Below, piece after piece: positions 1 to 10,045 of a stretch of DNA of 64,000 bases. The translations under genes and the position numbers were made by a program. Location: contig CM073197.1 of assembly GCA_037042915.1 (NCBI GenBank), forward strand, positions 682,001 to 746,000. The letters are read 5' to 3'. Source of the DNA: Auricularia sp. M13 (Eukaryota > Basidiomycota > Agaricomycetes > Auriculariales > Auriculariaceae). Position 1 is the first letter of the stretch, and each line of letters begins with the position of its first letter. The notes beneath the pieces were generated by a model that made no database searches, was not told the origin of the DNA, and worked only from the letters and a program-made list of their open reading frames with translations.

Positions 1-425
1 CATCACTTTGCGTCCCACAAGGAGGGCAAATTTACAGGAGATCGCGATCTATGCTGTGCAACGTCTTCGCGGCCACCGCAAACCGAGCTGGCCACCGCAA
101 AACCAGTTTCTCTGGAGTCGATAAGATAGCCCTCGCTACCTGAAGCGCGACAGCCAGGCGCTCGATTCGCCGACGTCGGTGAGGATATGTATACCTCTGC
201 TCCCAAACGCAGATGGAAATATCGACGCAGCGATCGCAGAAACCTGATGCGCTGCGATAATTTCGCTCTGTCATGACATCGGGCACCACATGGTTCCGCC
301 GAGGCCAGGGACCGGCAGACTCTCCCAAGAAATGCACCCCCAGTATCTTCACAAGTCCACTCCCTCTCTGAGCACGAAGACCCCTCTACCCGGAGCCCCA
401 GCCCCAGGCGCGCTCGACGTCGCCA
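1..425. other. Left-edge sequence, no gene recognised
   Basis: No open frame here has recognisable protein features. The last 60 bases are C-rich and lead into the probable ATG of the next gene, so this stretch probably contains its promoter and 5' leader. No clear TATA box is visible. Confidence 0.4.
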
Positions 426-1957
426 ATGCCCCCCAAGAAAAAGAGTAAGTCGTGAAGCTCTCCGTCTATACCGAGGCTCACTGCATACCGCGCACGGTTG
501 TCAGAAGACATGGCGGCTCCAGCCACCGCGGCGCCGTCAACGCAGCGCACGCTTCGCTCCCGGGTCGCGGGAGTGGTGCCAGTCTCAACAGCCGCCAGCA
601 AACCGCCAGCTATCCCGCGCAACTGTCGCTCATGCGGCAAACCTCGCGTTGGACACCCGCGGGTATGCCCCGTGCGTAATTGCCAGTTCATGGCCTGCTC
701 TGTTGCTCACGCCTCCTCCTGTGCGAAAAGTACGGCCCTTCGGCGACGCAGCGCCGCAGTCACCTTGACGACGACGCAGCTCGCCGTGAAGATGCCTCCA
801 TTGCAGACGAGGCCGCGTTCGCAGCCCTCGCAGGGAACGCTCTGACCAGGGCTGACGCTGCTTCGGCCAGCGTGGAAATGGACGTCGACGAGGGTCGGCC
901 GGGCGACTTGACCGTTGGCGCAGGTGCACTTGACCGCGCCTTCACTGCGCGTGGGTGGCAGCAGCGCTGATACATCTTCCTAGACGCGCCAGATCAGCCG
1001 CTAGTGCTGCCAGCCGCACCGCTCGCCCAGCCAACTCAACAGCCCGCTCCCCAAGTTCAGGTGCAAGAGCCCGGGGTGCCACCCGTTGCGGCGCTCGCGC
1101 CGCAAGTTCACCCCTTGGAACCTTTGGAACCTGCCGCACCGCCCAGTGGAGAGTCTGCGCCCCCGGTCGCGCCGCCAGCGCCACCAGTTCCGCCGACCGC
1201 GCCACTGGCAAGCTCGACGCAGAACGCAAACGACTCGCGGCCTCTCGACGCAGACCTCGTAATCCCGCCACCGGCGCCGCACGCGGCCGCTCATAACGGA
1301 AGAAAGAAAGGCAAGAAGCGCAAGAGGGGCGACGACAGCGACGGCGACGAGGAGGCTGGAACAGAAGTGCTTCGGGGAGGCCTGAAGTCCACGCCCGCAG
1401 GCGATCTTGAGCTCCGTATGTCGCCCGTGTACTCCCGCGTCAGTCAATACTCAGTGCAGGCGCAAGCCATGTTCCGGAGCAGCAAATGTAAACAGGAATA
1501 CGACCCGCGCAAGGCCAGCAAGAAGGCCACGGACATGTTCAGGTCGCTCGCGATGCAGGTACGCCATACTCGCGCTGCACCGAACTCTGCTCATTGATTC
1601 TAGGGTGACTTGCTAGCCAGTCGCGTCCCCGGATGGGTCTTCTGCATGTTTGTCCCGAAGGAGCGACGGGGCGAGATGCGGTCGTGGTCGTCTGGGCAGG
1701 TGCTCGAGGACGTGCCCGACATGCCCGCAGAGCTTCGCAACATCATTTTCTCGAGACTCGAGCCGTTCCGAGAACAGGCAGACGAGGAACGCGAATTGCT
1801 CATCAAGCAGAAGGACGCCCGACTGCAGGAACAGGAAGGGGAGCTGGAGCGGTATAAGAGGGCGGCAGCGGACGCAGAGGCACGGGCAAAGCAGGCTGAA
1901 TCACAGGCTGCCGCGCTGCTTGAAGCGTACGGTAACGGAGAGCACAGGGTATTCTGA
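426..1957 (+). CDS. Five-exon gene: basic N-terminus, Cys/His knuckle, Pro-rich linker, C-terminal coiled coil (unknown function)
   Basis: I do not recognise this gene. A consistent model uses exons 426-444, 505-671, 731-923, 984-1558 and 1604-1957. Introns are 45-60 nt with donors GTAAGT, GTGCGT, GTGCAC and GTACGC and branch-like CTCAC or CTGAT. Together the exons give 435 codons plus stop with no frame conflict. The protein starts MPPKKKK, then has a compact C-x2-C-x6-H-x3-C knuckle (Cys47, Cys50, His57, Cys61). A low-complexity Pro/Ala segment covers about residues 128-220 and a basic cluster (KKGKKRKRG, about 234-242) suggests nuclear location. Residues about 375-428 are Glu/Lys/Ala-rich and heptad-like, probably a coiled coil. 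The start is chosen because ATG at 426 is followed by a canonical intron that keeps the frame. It lies 1.2 kb upstream of, and co-oriented with, a KDZ transposase-like gene, so it could be transposon cargo. The model is strong; the function is unknown. Confidence 0.7.
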
Positions 1958-3191
1958 GTCTTTAACCCGCTCCAGACTGTCCAAAAATTGCGAAATAGAG
2001 AGCGTTGCCCTGAACGCCGTCACCCATACCGCCGAGCACGAGCATGCTGCTGAACCCCCCTGCACGTCCAGCGAGCTCACGTTCAGGCAGCATAGCTGTA
2101 ACGTGTCTTCGTGCATGCCTGAGTCACAATTCTTATGGAAAAGTCTGCCCGTAGAAAACGGACATCATTCTGAGCGACAAGTGCTGCACATGCAGCGAGC
2201 TCTCGCGGGATCAGATTCGATCAACATTGAGCGCACGCAATTATGGTACAGGGCGCGAAATAAGCCTATCATGACCTATCACCAGACGCCTGAAGCCACG
2301 AACATTGACCTCAGGCTGTTGTGGTTGCGGTCTCAGGCATTGCCCACGCCAACCGGGCGCCAGGGTCTGTTCTACGACACTGCAGTCATGCAACGGAGTT
2401 GTAGAACTTATGAAATTAAAGAATAGAAGTAACGGACAGCACTCGGCGTTTGTCAGCGCGTTGTCGGGCTCGAATACGGGCGGACGCCTACGGTGCCCGT
2501 CCGGGTGCGCCATTGCCCCTTCCAACGCAGCCAGCCAAGCAGCATGGAACAGAGCCAGCGCGTCAGCACACTCCTACTATGCTGCCTGCGTAATAGAGGG
2601 AGAATGCAGACGACATCGAGCGCGCACGAGGGTCGTCTGCGCATGCGGATCGAGCAATCTGGTCGACTCCCGCGACCGCACTCCTTTCGCAGACACCGCG
2701 CCATAACATTCAGCGGACACTCCAAATAGCCAGGGACATGAGCTGTCCGGGTGGCTGACCGATGTGGCACCGTGCCCCGGCACATCTGCTGTGCGGAGGG
2801 CAAGGCGGCTGATCGGGAGCGGCGGAGTGCGAAACGGACTTAGACTCTTGCTCTCGCTCCCCCACCTTCCACCACAGGTCGCGGCCGCGCAAACTCGGCC
2901 TCGCGGCGCAGACTTTAGGCAGGCAACAGGTGAGCCTTTTAGGCCCCGTCTTCTCTTTCCGTTCCCTTTTTAATTTTTATTTTCATCCTCGTTGTCGCTG
3001 GCGCTGCTGACCCCGAGTCACAGGCACCTTCACCACCAGCTCTCACCGCTCGGGCCCAGCCTTTTTGACAGTCCGTGTCGCAGGCTCGGCTCTGACGGTG
3101 GCCTGCGCGTTCTGACAGTTCGTGTCAACGCGTCGGCCGTTGTGAGCGATTGCGGCGACAATCAAGTCATTCCCCGCAGACGAGGTGCGAC
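1958..3191. other. Spacer between the two left-hand genes
   Basis: About 1.2 kb without a convincing coding region. Open frames here lack motif content and overlap each other on both strands. A pyrimidine-rich, T-rich stretch near 2940-2990 resembles a fungal promoter or leader for the downstream gene. A GTGAGC donor-like site near 2932 leaves room for an extra 5' exon of that gene. Confidence 0.4.
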
Positions 3192-6100
3192 ATGGCGATC
3201 AGGACAGCGAAATACCGTCCTCCCCGTCAAGGTCGAGGTCCGACACGCACGCGGGTGGGCGACTCGACGAAATCCCAACCATCAGGAGGCCCGCCCAACC
3301 GCAATCACTCGGAGCACGCGGCGACGCGTGACCAAGATGCTCAAGCCATCAATGCACGTGACGACGTGGCATCCGCAGTGTCGCCTTCCCAGTGTGAGTA
3401 ATCCCCGGTCACAGCACGTGCTCGCGATGCAGATTGCATCAACTCACATGATGCCGCAGCGTCCTACGCGTCTGCCGTCAGTCCCGCCTGCTCACGTCGG
3501 CATGATAGCCATCCTGCGACTCCAACGCGAGGCGCACACCGCAACCGCCCCAACTACCATCGACGCCCTCCGCCGTCGCAATTCTCAGCAGAAACGTCGT
3601 ACGCCCTATATCGCGAAGCAGTTGAGCAGTACCGCGCGGGTTTCTTCCAAGTTGATCCTCGCACCTGGATTGCCGAAATATACGACGTAGCCACGGGAGA
3701 CAGATACCGCGGTGTCCACGCATGGACCGTAATGCAGTCTCATGCCGATCTGCGCGGCGCGGTCACTTACAGCTGCTCGCCGTGTGCCGACTACAAAGCG
3801 CACGGAAAATGCGTGCACATTCTCGTACTTCAATCCGAAGATCCACTCTCGCTGCGCCCCTTCTCTGACCTCGACAATCCGCCCTGTCTCACATTCGAAC
3901 ATTGGGCTCCGAGCGGCGACGAACCCTCGCAGACCACCTTTGTCTGCATGTCGACCGCAAGCGCGCCCGTCTTCGTTGCTCACAATGGCAACTCTTCCAA
4001 GGGTGGCGTGTGGAGTTGCAGCAAGGATCGCGGTGCGACCTGCGGTCATGTCGAGCTCGCGCGCGAAGACGCAACATGGCGCTCCTTCATGGAGCGCTAT
4101 GAATCACGCAATGCTGGCGAGGACGACGGCTCGAGCGAGAGCAGCGACGACGACGAGACGGCTCGCACGGAGCGAGAAGCAGGTACTGGTGCTCCGTTGT
4201 CGTCCGATGATGAGGCTGACGAAGAGATAGTCAATCGCCGTAGCACCAAAGACCTTCATGACGAGCGCAGCATTTCGTACCAACCCGTCGGCCCTCCAAT
4301 CTGGTCGAGGCTCGAATCCGATAGTGCACCATCTTTTAAAACCGTAAGGCCACTGCCCAAGGTGTTGAGCATCGACGCGGACGCGCGATGTCGATGTGGG
4401 AACGTGGCGCGCGAGAACACCGAGGTTCAACTGCTCAGCTGCACGGTCTACGGTACCATGGGCGCAGAGAAAGTTCATATCGAAGTGAAACCGTGCTCCG
4501 TTTGCCGGCCCGAGTCGCGACAGTTCGCAGGACCCGATCTCCGCGAACTCGGCCTGTTCAATTTCAATAATCGCCGAGTCTTCACCCACGAGCTCATGAA
4601 CCGCTTCACGACCTCCATGCTGGCACACGAAACACCATTCCACGCTTTCCGCACCGTGATCGATCGCGGTTACCAAGAGGAACTTTCTGCGATACCGTTC
4701 GTTGGCGACGACGCTTTCCGCATGGCTTGGTTCTCATTTCGCCGCATACAACACCTGGCCGACTCCTTCCAATGTTCCCAGTGCGGGGACAACCCGCGCG
4801 TCGTCATCTTCGACGGCGTTACGGCCGGCTTCAATGCAAAGCATCGGACGTCGACTCTAACGCCACCCACGACCGTGCTGCCCGACGCCCCGCGCCGCGA
4901 CGAGACGCGAGTGCCGGTTGAATCGACGGCGCTCGTCTGGGGAAGAATCCGGGCCAGCGCGCAGAAGGCCGTCCGCTGGCGCATGGGCTTGACGAAGTCC
5001 AACAACTCGCGCTTGGATGGCATCGTGGGTGACGAGGACGCGGACGCCGCTGATGCCGACATTAACTTGACGAGCGCCGAACGCCAGACGCAGAGCCGGC
5101 AAACCAAACGCGACGCCGCGGACGCGCTGATGCGTGAAGGGCTACCGGGTCTTGTCAAGCAGGTCGCACTCGTCGACAAGCCTCTCGGGGTCATGTTTGC
5201 GGCCTTCGTGCCCACAGACTTTGACGAGAAACTCGAGAAGTCAAGGAGATTGTATCTCGAGCTACTCAACCACGTGAGGCATAGCTCCAAATGAATATCA
5301 CTTGTCGGCTGACTTTCTCCATCTAGCTTTTCGCCTACGAATCTGTCCTGCTATTCGTACCCGAATCCTGCTGGTTGACACTGCGCCGCCTGCTATCTGA
5401 CGATCCCGCCGCCGCCGCCGTCCTTCTACGGGAAGTTCCCGCGCTGGGCGCCGTCGCACGACTGGAACAACAACTGCATGGCAGATACACGGACGCGCTC
5501 AAGGGCGTCGTGGAGTTTGTGTGGCGTCGCGCGGTGCGCGTTCGCAGCAGTCTCTCCGACCACGACTTCGAGGCGCCCGACCCGAGTGCGGATAACGAGG
5601 ACTGGCGCGAGGTGAGAGCATATACCAAGTACTCGATGCAGATGAATACTAACCGTTGGCCGAGCAGACAGGCACATTCTACGGGCGGCCTCGCGTGCGC
5701 CTTCGCCCGGAGTATCCGCATCTCCCTGGCGACAAGAAGGTCGACCGCTCTGTCGTGACAGACGCGGGAGCGGGCGGGATAGGCTGCTCGAAATACTACG
5801 AGACGTACGGGCTGCGCGGCCAGACGGGTGGACTCATGGCGGCGTGGTGTCCCCACTGCGTTTGCCTCGGGTTTCACTGCATCCCCAAGGGCGAAGGGCG
5901 AAACGACGTCTTCTCAGCGCTGTTCACGCGCTGGGAGACGGCGCCCGAGGTGGTTGTGTACGACTTCGCGTGCGCGCTCGGCCCGTACTGCATGCAGCGC
6001 GAGCCGAAGTTCTTCGCGCGCACTCGCTTCCTAATTGACGGCTTTCATGCCAAAGGTCACAGGCGCTGCTCCAAAGCCTGCATGATCAGCGCCTACAAGA

Positions 6101-6285
6101 AAAACTCCCCCGACCTCGCCTCCATCAACTCGAGCGCCGCAGAGTGCGGCAACGGCGGTCTCCTCAAAATCCGGCGCCCGCTGAGCTACATGACTCAGCG
6201 GCATGCGATCGTCTACGCGTATACCTTCTTAGCCGTCTGGAACCGTGACCGCCGCGTCGCAGCGGCGCGGAAAGCCTCGAAGTAG
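3192..6285 (+). CDS. KDZ-superfamily transposase-like protein with SWIM-like and CxC cysteine clusters
   Basis: Four exons (3192-3393, 3460-5273, 5327-5611, 5668-6285) join in frame to 972 codons plus stop. Introns are 66, 53 and 56 nt with GTGAGT, GTGAGG and GTGAGA donors and ACTCAC, CTGAC or CTAAC branch sites. Residues 173-187 form a SWIM-like C-x2-C-x8-C-x-H cluster. Residues about 377-520 hold further Cys pairs ending in C-x2-CG...VIFDGVT, the pattern that precedes the catalytic part in KDZ/HMGXB3-type proteins. The C-terminal exon has the family blocks GRNDVFSALFTRW, YDFACALGPYC (Asp866), LIDGFHAKGH and NSSAAECGN (Glu926), ending in the usual aromatic helix before WN. KDZ proteins are DDE-type transposases spread in basidiomycetes, so DNA cutting and joining is inferred from family. 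The ATG at 3192 has a good context, but an upstream exon is possible. All exons are open, so this copy looks intact. Terminal inverted repeats were not identified by eye. Confidence 0.82.
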
Positions 6286-6490
6286 CTCTTTTCATATGTT
6301 TCTGTCTTTTTTTTTCGGGACACGAGTTGGTAGTTTTAGGGGACATGGTCATTTTGTGCGACGGCTGGGTTGTTTTCCGGGATACTCTCATTTTCCGGGA
6401 CACGACTTGAGTATTTTCCGGGACATTCTCATTTTCCGAGACACGACTTGACCGTTTCTCGGGACACGACGGAGTTGTACATTTTAGTTA
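6286..6490. repeat. GGGACACGA-type short repeat cluster
   Basis: Directly after the KDZ stop codon, the words GGGACACGA and CATTTTCCGGGACA recur at uneven spacing from about 6316 to 6470, each differing by a few bases. This is a degenerate tandem repeat in the 3' flank. It could be part of a transposon subterminal region. Confidence 0.5.
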
Positions 6491-6782
6491 CTTTCAGTGT
6501 ACATCCACACTTAGCTAGTTAGAGTGAGTTTTTGCGCTTCGGGACGGCCTCTGCGGTTTTTGGGGACATGTATATACAAGTTCTGGCTCGGATTTCGGGA
6601 CACTTGGATCCAAAATCCGTGACAGCGCTAAGTACAAAATGGGACTACTTTACTGGAAAGGCCTCATCTGGATACCCCTATTTTTCTCCTTGTGTATTTC
6701 TTGAAAATGTCTGTGCACTGTCATTTGAGAAGTGAAAAATAACATGATACTGTTGATATCAACTTTTGCAATGAGGAAAGAT

Positions 6783-6880
6783 AACAAAAGTCAAGTTATC
6801 GCGTGTAAATGTCACTTTGCTTCACATAGGATCAGAGCCAAAAATAACAATAACACAGCATAATGAACCGTGATAACAAA
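6783..6880. repeat. Left copy of a diverged ~100-bp direct repeat
   Basis: The stretch contains AAAAGTCAAGTTATCG, AAATGTCACTTTGC and AACAATAACAC. The same words recur in the same order and spacing at about 7547-7650. The two copies differ at roughly one base in six and flank the SINE-like unit and the (TTAGG)n arrays. Confidence 0.55.
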
Positions 6881-6899
6881 ACGGGATATGTTAGAGCTT

Positions 6900-7030
6900 A
6901 GAAAGTTGGGAGTTGACCCCCAACTCCCAACTTCAGATCTTATCTCACAAAATGACTTGCTATTACCATATTAGTACTTCAGAAAAACATTGTTAAGTAA
7001 AATTATAACCCCCAACCCCCAACCCCCAAC
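6900..7030. repeat. Palindromic TTGGGAGTTG / CAACTCCCAA and C-rich repeats
   Basis: AGTTGGGAGTTGA is followed at once by its near complement CCCCAACTCCCAACT (about 6901-6931), which can form a hairpin. Around 7008-7031 the unit CCCCCAA is repeated. A similar GAGTTGGGAGT word recurs at about 7490-7520. Confidence 0.5.
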
Positions 7031-7060
7031 TCCAAGGAGATGAAAAGCTTCTACGCGTGT

Positions 7061-7137
7061 CTAGTTAAGTTAGGTTAGGTTAGGTTAGGAAGTTAAGTTA
7101 GGTTAGGTAGTTAGGTTAGGTTAGGTTAGGTTAGGTG
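7061..7137. repeat. (TTAGG)n interstitial array
   Basis: An array of the pentamer TTAGG in three blocks, interrupted by short AAGTTAAG-like spacers, with a smaller remnant near 7197-7215. The unit is five bases, not the six-base TTAGGG usual at fungal telomeres. The same pentamer in the other orientation occurs inside both hAT-like MITEs of the window. Confidence 0.8.
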
Positions 7138-7338
7138 TAGAACGTCTTCAAATCCTCCTGTTACTATGCTAGTAGTCACATATAGTGGAATATTTGGTTA
7201 GGTTAGGAACTTGTTCCTAACCTAACCAATTGTGTAAGTCACTAATACCACTGAGATGAACCAGGCAGGATCTATTCAACTTAATTAGGTTCTTGAAATC
7301 TGATTTGCAGAATGAATGTATAGCTGCAAGAGAGAGTT

Positions 7339-7500
7339 GGGGTATAAGCCACTATGGCACAGTAGTTAAGGTGCTTGCATAGTGCTTAAGGCTGCTGCTG
7401 TTTAAGGCTGGTTGCAGATTCAATCCCTGCCAGGAGTATTTTGAATTTCCAGCATTTGGGAGTTTCTTAGAAAGACCCCTTCCCAACATGAGAGTTGGGA
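7339..7500 (+). mobile_element. tRNA-derived SINE-like unit
   Basis: A box A TGGCACAGTAG at 7355-7365 matches TRGYNNANNNG exactly. A box B GATTCAATCCC at 7417-7427 matches GGTTCRANYCC at 10 of 11 positions. The 51-nt gap is right for an RNA polymerase III internal promoter. The sequence around them cannot fold into a good tRNA cloverleaf, so this is a tRNA-like head, not a tRNA gene. The 3' boundary is uncertain and no poly(A) or simple-repeat tail is clear. Confidence 0.55.
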
Positions 7501-7546
7501 GTTGGGAGTCAACTCCCAAGATGCAAATGCCGGTACATGTCCCAAC

Positions 7547-7650
7547 AAAAGTCAGGTTATCGAGTGCAAATGTCACTTTGCATTACGTCATAAGAACCCG
7601 GATGCGGCCCAGCAATAACAATAACACGACATAATGAACCTCAATAACAC
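7547..7650. repeat. Right copy of the diverged ~100-bp direct repeat
   Basis: Partner of the copy at 6783-6880, sharing AAAAGTCAGGTTATCG, AAATGTCACTTTGC and CAATAACAATAACAC. From here to 7941 I see only a T-rich tract near 7910 and no gene. Confidence 0.55.
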
Positions 7651-7941
7651 AGCTGTCATTTGGTTTCGATTAGCAGCTGTCCGATGCAGACCCTTCACAA
7701 TGCCATTAATCAAGGAAAACTGTTCATCCACTTAGCTGCGGGCAGAGTGCAGCGGACCTTCAACACTTCTTTTCCCCTTTCCCCCACCATCGGCACACAC
7801 TGCCATGGTTTCATTCCCTCCATGCCCTAGCGCTAGTCAGCTGCCTGCCTTGGTACTCTGCAACACAGTGCGAGTATGTCTCCATAACCACATTGCTAAT
7901 AAATTCTGATTTTTTTTTTTCCCTAAAGCCTTCCCCCACAG

Positions 7942-8158
7942 TGTTCAGATTATGTGATGTGGCACGGACTCTCCTTTATTCTCCGGATGTATCCTACGAG
8001 TAAATAGGCTGAGTTCGGGACGTCGTGGCACTCTACGCTTACCAGTGCACGACACCCCGGACTCAGGTATGTTGTATCTCCCGCACTGTTCCAATACATA
8101 CGCTTACCAGTGCACAACGCCCCAGACTCAGTGCCCTTTCAACCCTCACGCGCTCACA
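7942..8158 (+). repeat. 5' LTR of copia K1
   Basis: 217 bp, TG...CA ends, matching 14355-14571 at about 95%. It contains an internally duplicated word CTTACCAGTGCAC, present twice in each LTR. Confidence 0.9.
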
Positions 8159-8904
8159 GGTTATGAGCCCCGCGCTCAAGTGAGAAAGGGCCACTGTCTC
8201 ATTTTTCGTGTCATTGCACACTCGCACCACCCCTGGCTACTTGTCTTTCACGTCTGGTTCGATGTCGACCCAGCGCTTGCACTGCTGACGCACGCCTCGC
8301 ACTGCACGGCACGCTCAGCGCTCAACCGGCTTTTACCGACGTGTTGCATTGTTCCTCCTTTGTTCTACCGCCTGCCACCCGCTCCCACTCTTCGTCCTCT
8401 TCGTCATACTCGCGATGGCCGAAACCGATTCCGTCCTCAAACGCGTCCCCACGCTCGGCGAGTCGAACTACGAGAAGTGGAAGCCGGTTATGCTTGCGCA
8501 TCTTGGCAGCCGCGGACTGCGCTGGACGCTCGATGCGTCCAAGGTCAAGCCGACCCCGCAGATCCAAAGGCCGTCACTGCCGCTGAGCGCCGCGAAATCA
8601 AAGACTGGGAGAACGACCGCATGAAGGCTGCGTCCGATCTGTTCATGTCTGTTGACGAGTCTATTCACCTTGACATTAACGACGACCACGACAAAGGGGA
8701 TCCTGCCGCCATCTGGACTACGCTTGCGAAGAAAGGCAAGCAGCAGAAGCCTACTGATCGCTTCAGCTCGCTCGGCAAGATCGTCAGTCTCCAACAGGAT
8801 ACCGACGAAGACCTGCTCGTCTACCATGGCCGCGAGAACCTTACTCTCCCCCACGTTTCCAGGTGGAATTCCAGGTGGAGTGACCTCCAAATTAAGAAAA
8901 TTTG

Positions 8905-9085
8905 ACCAAACCTAAATTAACCTAACCTAACCCCTAACCCATCCCCACACTAACCTAACCTAACCGAACACTGATGCCTGTGTTATAACTCAATCAGTCC
9001 GCATTCCACGTGGAATTTGGGAAGAAAACGTTCCCCAACCTAACCTAACCTAACCTAACCTAACCTAACCTAACCTAACCTCGAT
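8905..9085. repeat. (CCTAA)n arrays inside MITE 1
   Basis: Two blocks of the pentamer CCTAA (about 8915-8965, degenerate, and about 9040-9081, regular) lie between the left terminus and the left inverted arm. They are the same unit as the TTAGG array at 7061-7137 read on the other strand. Confidence 0.8.
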
Positions 9086-9113
9086 GCGCATGCCATGGCA
9101 CTATTTGTGTTTA

Positions 9114-9490
9114 CTCCACGTGGAATAGGTGGAACTACAGTGGAGGACATGGATATTTGAACACCCCAATTTTTTACTCCTGTAAATTTACAATTCCACA
9201 ACATTGGGTAGTACCTTCCTCCCACTAATGACATGTGTTGATGAGAAGTAGCCAAGCTTTAACTTGGTGGTGGATTCATGTCGATTGCATTACTCTGTCA
9301 CGAGTTATGGTGGCAAAACTGATGTGACCATATGCACACCACACAGCCTGCCGAATTTTATCCAAGCTAGGTACCTCTTAGACCTGTTGCACATAGGTAG
9401 ATGAGAAGGTACACTACATGAATACAGTACAGAAATCTCAGTAGCATGCTGCTTCATTGCTCAGAGCGCAGACAACTGCAAAACACAGAA
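9114..9490. repeat. Left long inverted arm of MITE 1
   Basis: About 375 bp that is repeated in reverse complement at about 9648-10045, with a loop of roughly 160 bp between the arms. For example, GAGCGCAGACAACTG on the left faces CAGTTGTCTGCGCTC on the right. Arm identity is about 90% by eye. Confidence 0.8.
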
Positions 9491-9647
9491 TTGGCAAAAT
9501 TTGAACAATGCACAATCCGCTCTGGAGGAGGTCTCAGGTCATGATGCCTAACAGGCAATGAGATATATGGACATACATTGTGACCCCCAAGTGCAAAGTC
9601 CAGAAGCTAATCAGTTGGTCTTTGAGAGAGCATACAAATTTTGCACA

Positions 9648-10045
9648 TTCTAGGTTTCACAGTTGTCTGCGCTCTGAGCTATGAAGCAGTCTGCAAATGA
9701 GATTCCTTGAGTGTATTCATGTAGTGTACCTTCTCATCTACCTATGTGCAACAGGTCCCAGAGGTACCTAGCTTGGATAAAATTCGGCAGGCTGTGTGGT
9801 GCGCATATGGTCACATCAGTTTTGCCACCATAACTCGTGACAGAGTAATGCAATCGACATGAATCCACCACCAAGTTAAAGCTTAGCTACTTCTCATCAA
9901 CACATGTCATTGGTGGGAGGAAGGTACTACCCAATGTTGTGGAATTGTAAATCTACAGGAGTAAAAAATTGGGGTGTTCAAATGTCCATGTCCTCCACTG
10001 TAGGTGGAATAAAGTGCTGGAATCTCCACGTGGAATTCCACCTAT
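9648..10045. repeat. Right long inverted arm of MITE 1
   Basis: Reverse complement partner of 9114-9490. The outer end carries extra GGAATTCCACC repeats not matched on the left. A transcript through both arms would fold into a long hairpin. Confidence 0.8.

Noticed and set aside
2992-3690. A separate 232-codon plus-strand ORF before the KDZ gene
   Set aside because: It overlaps the better supported first two KDZ exons in another frame and has random composition.
7061-7137. A telomere or insect contamination suggested by TTAGG repeats
   Set aside because: The array is short and internal, and the same pentamer lies inside MITEs. Introns, KDZ and retroelement types are fungal.
7352-7430. A tRNA gene
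   Set aside because: Promoter boxes are good but no acceptor stem or anticodon arm can be paired; a SINE head fits better.
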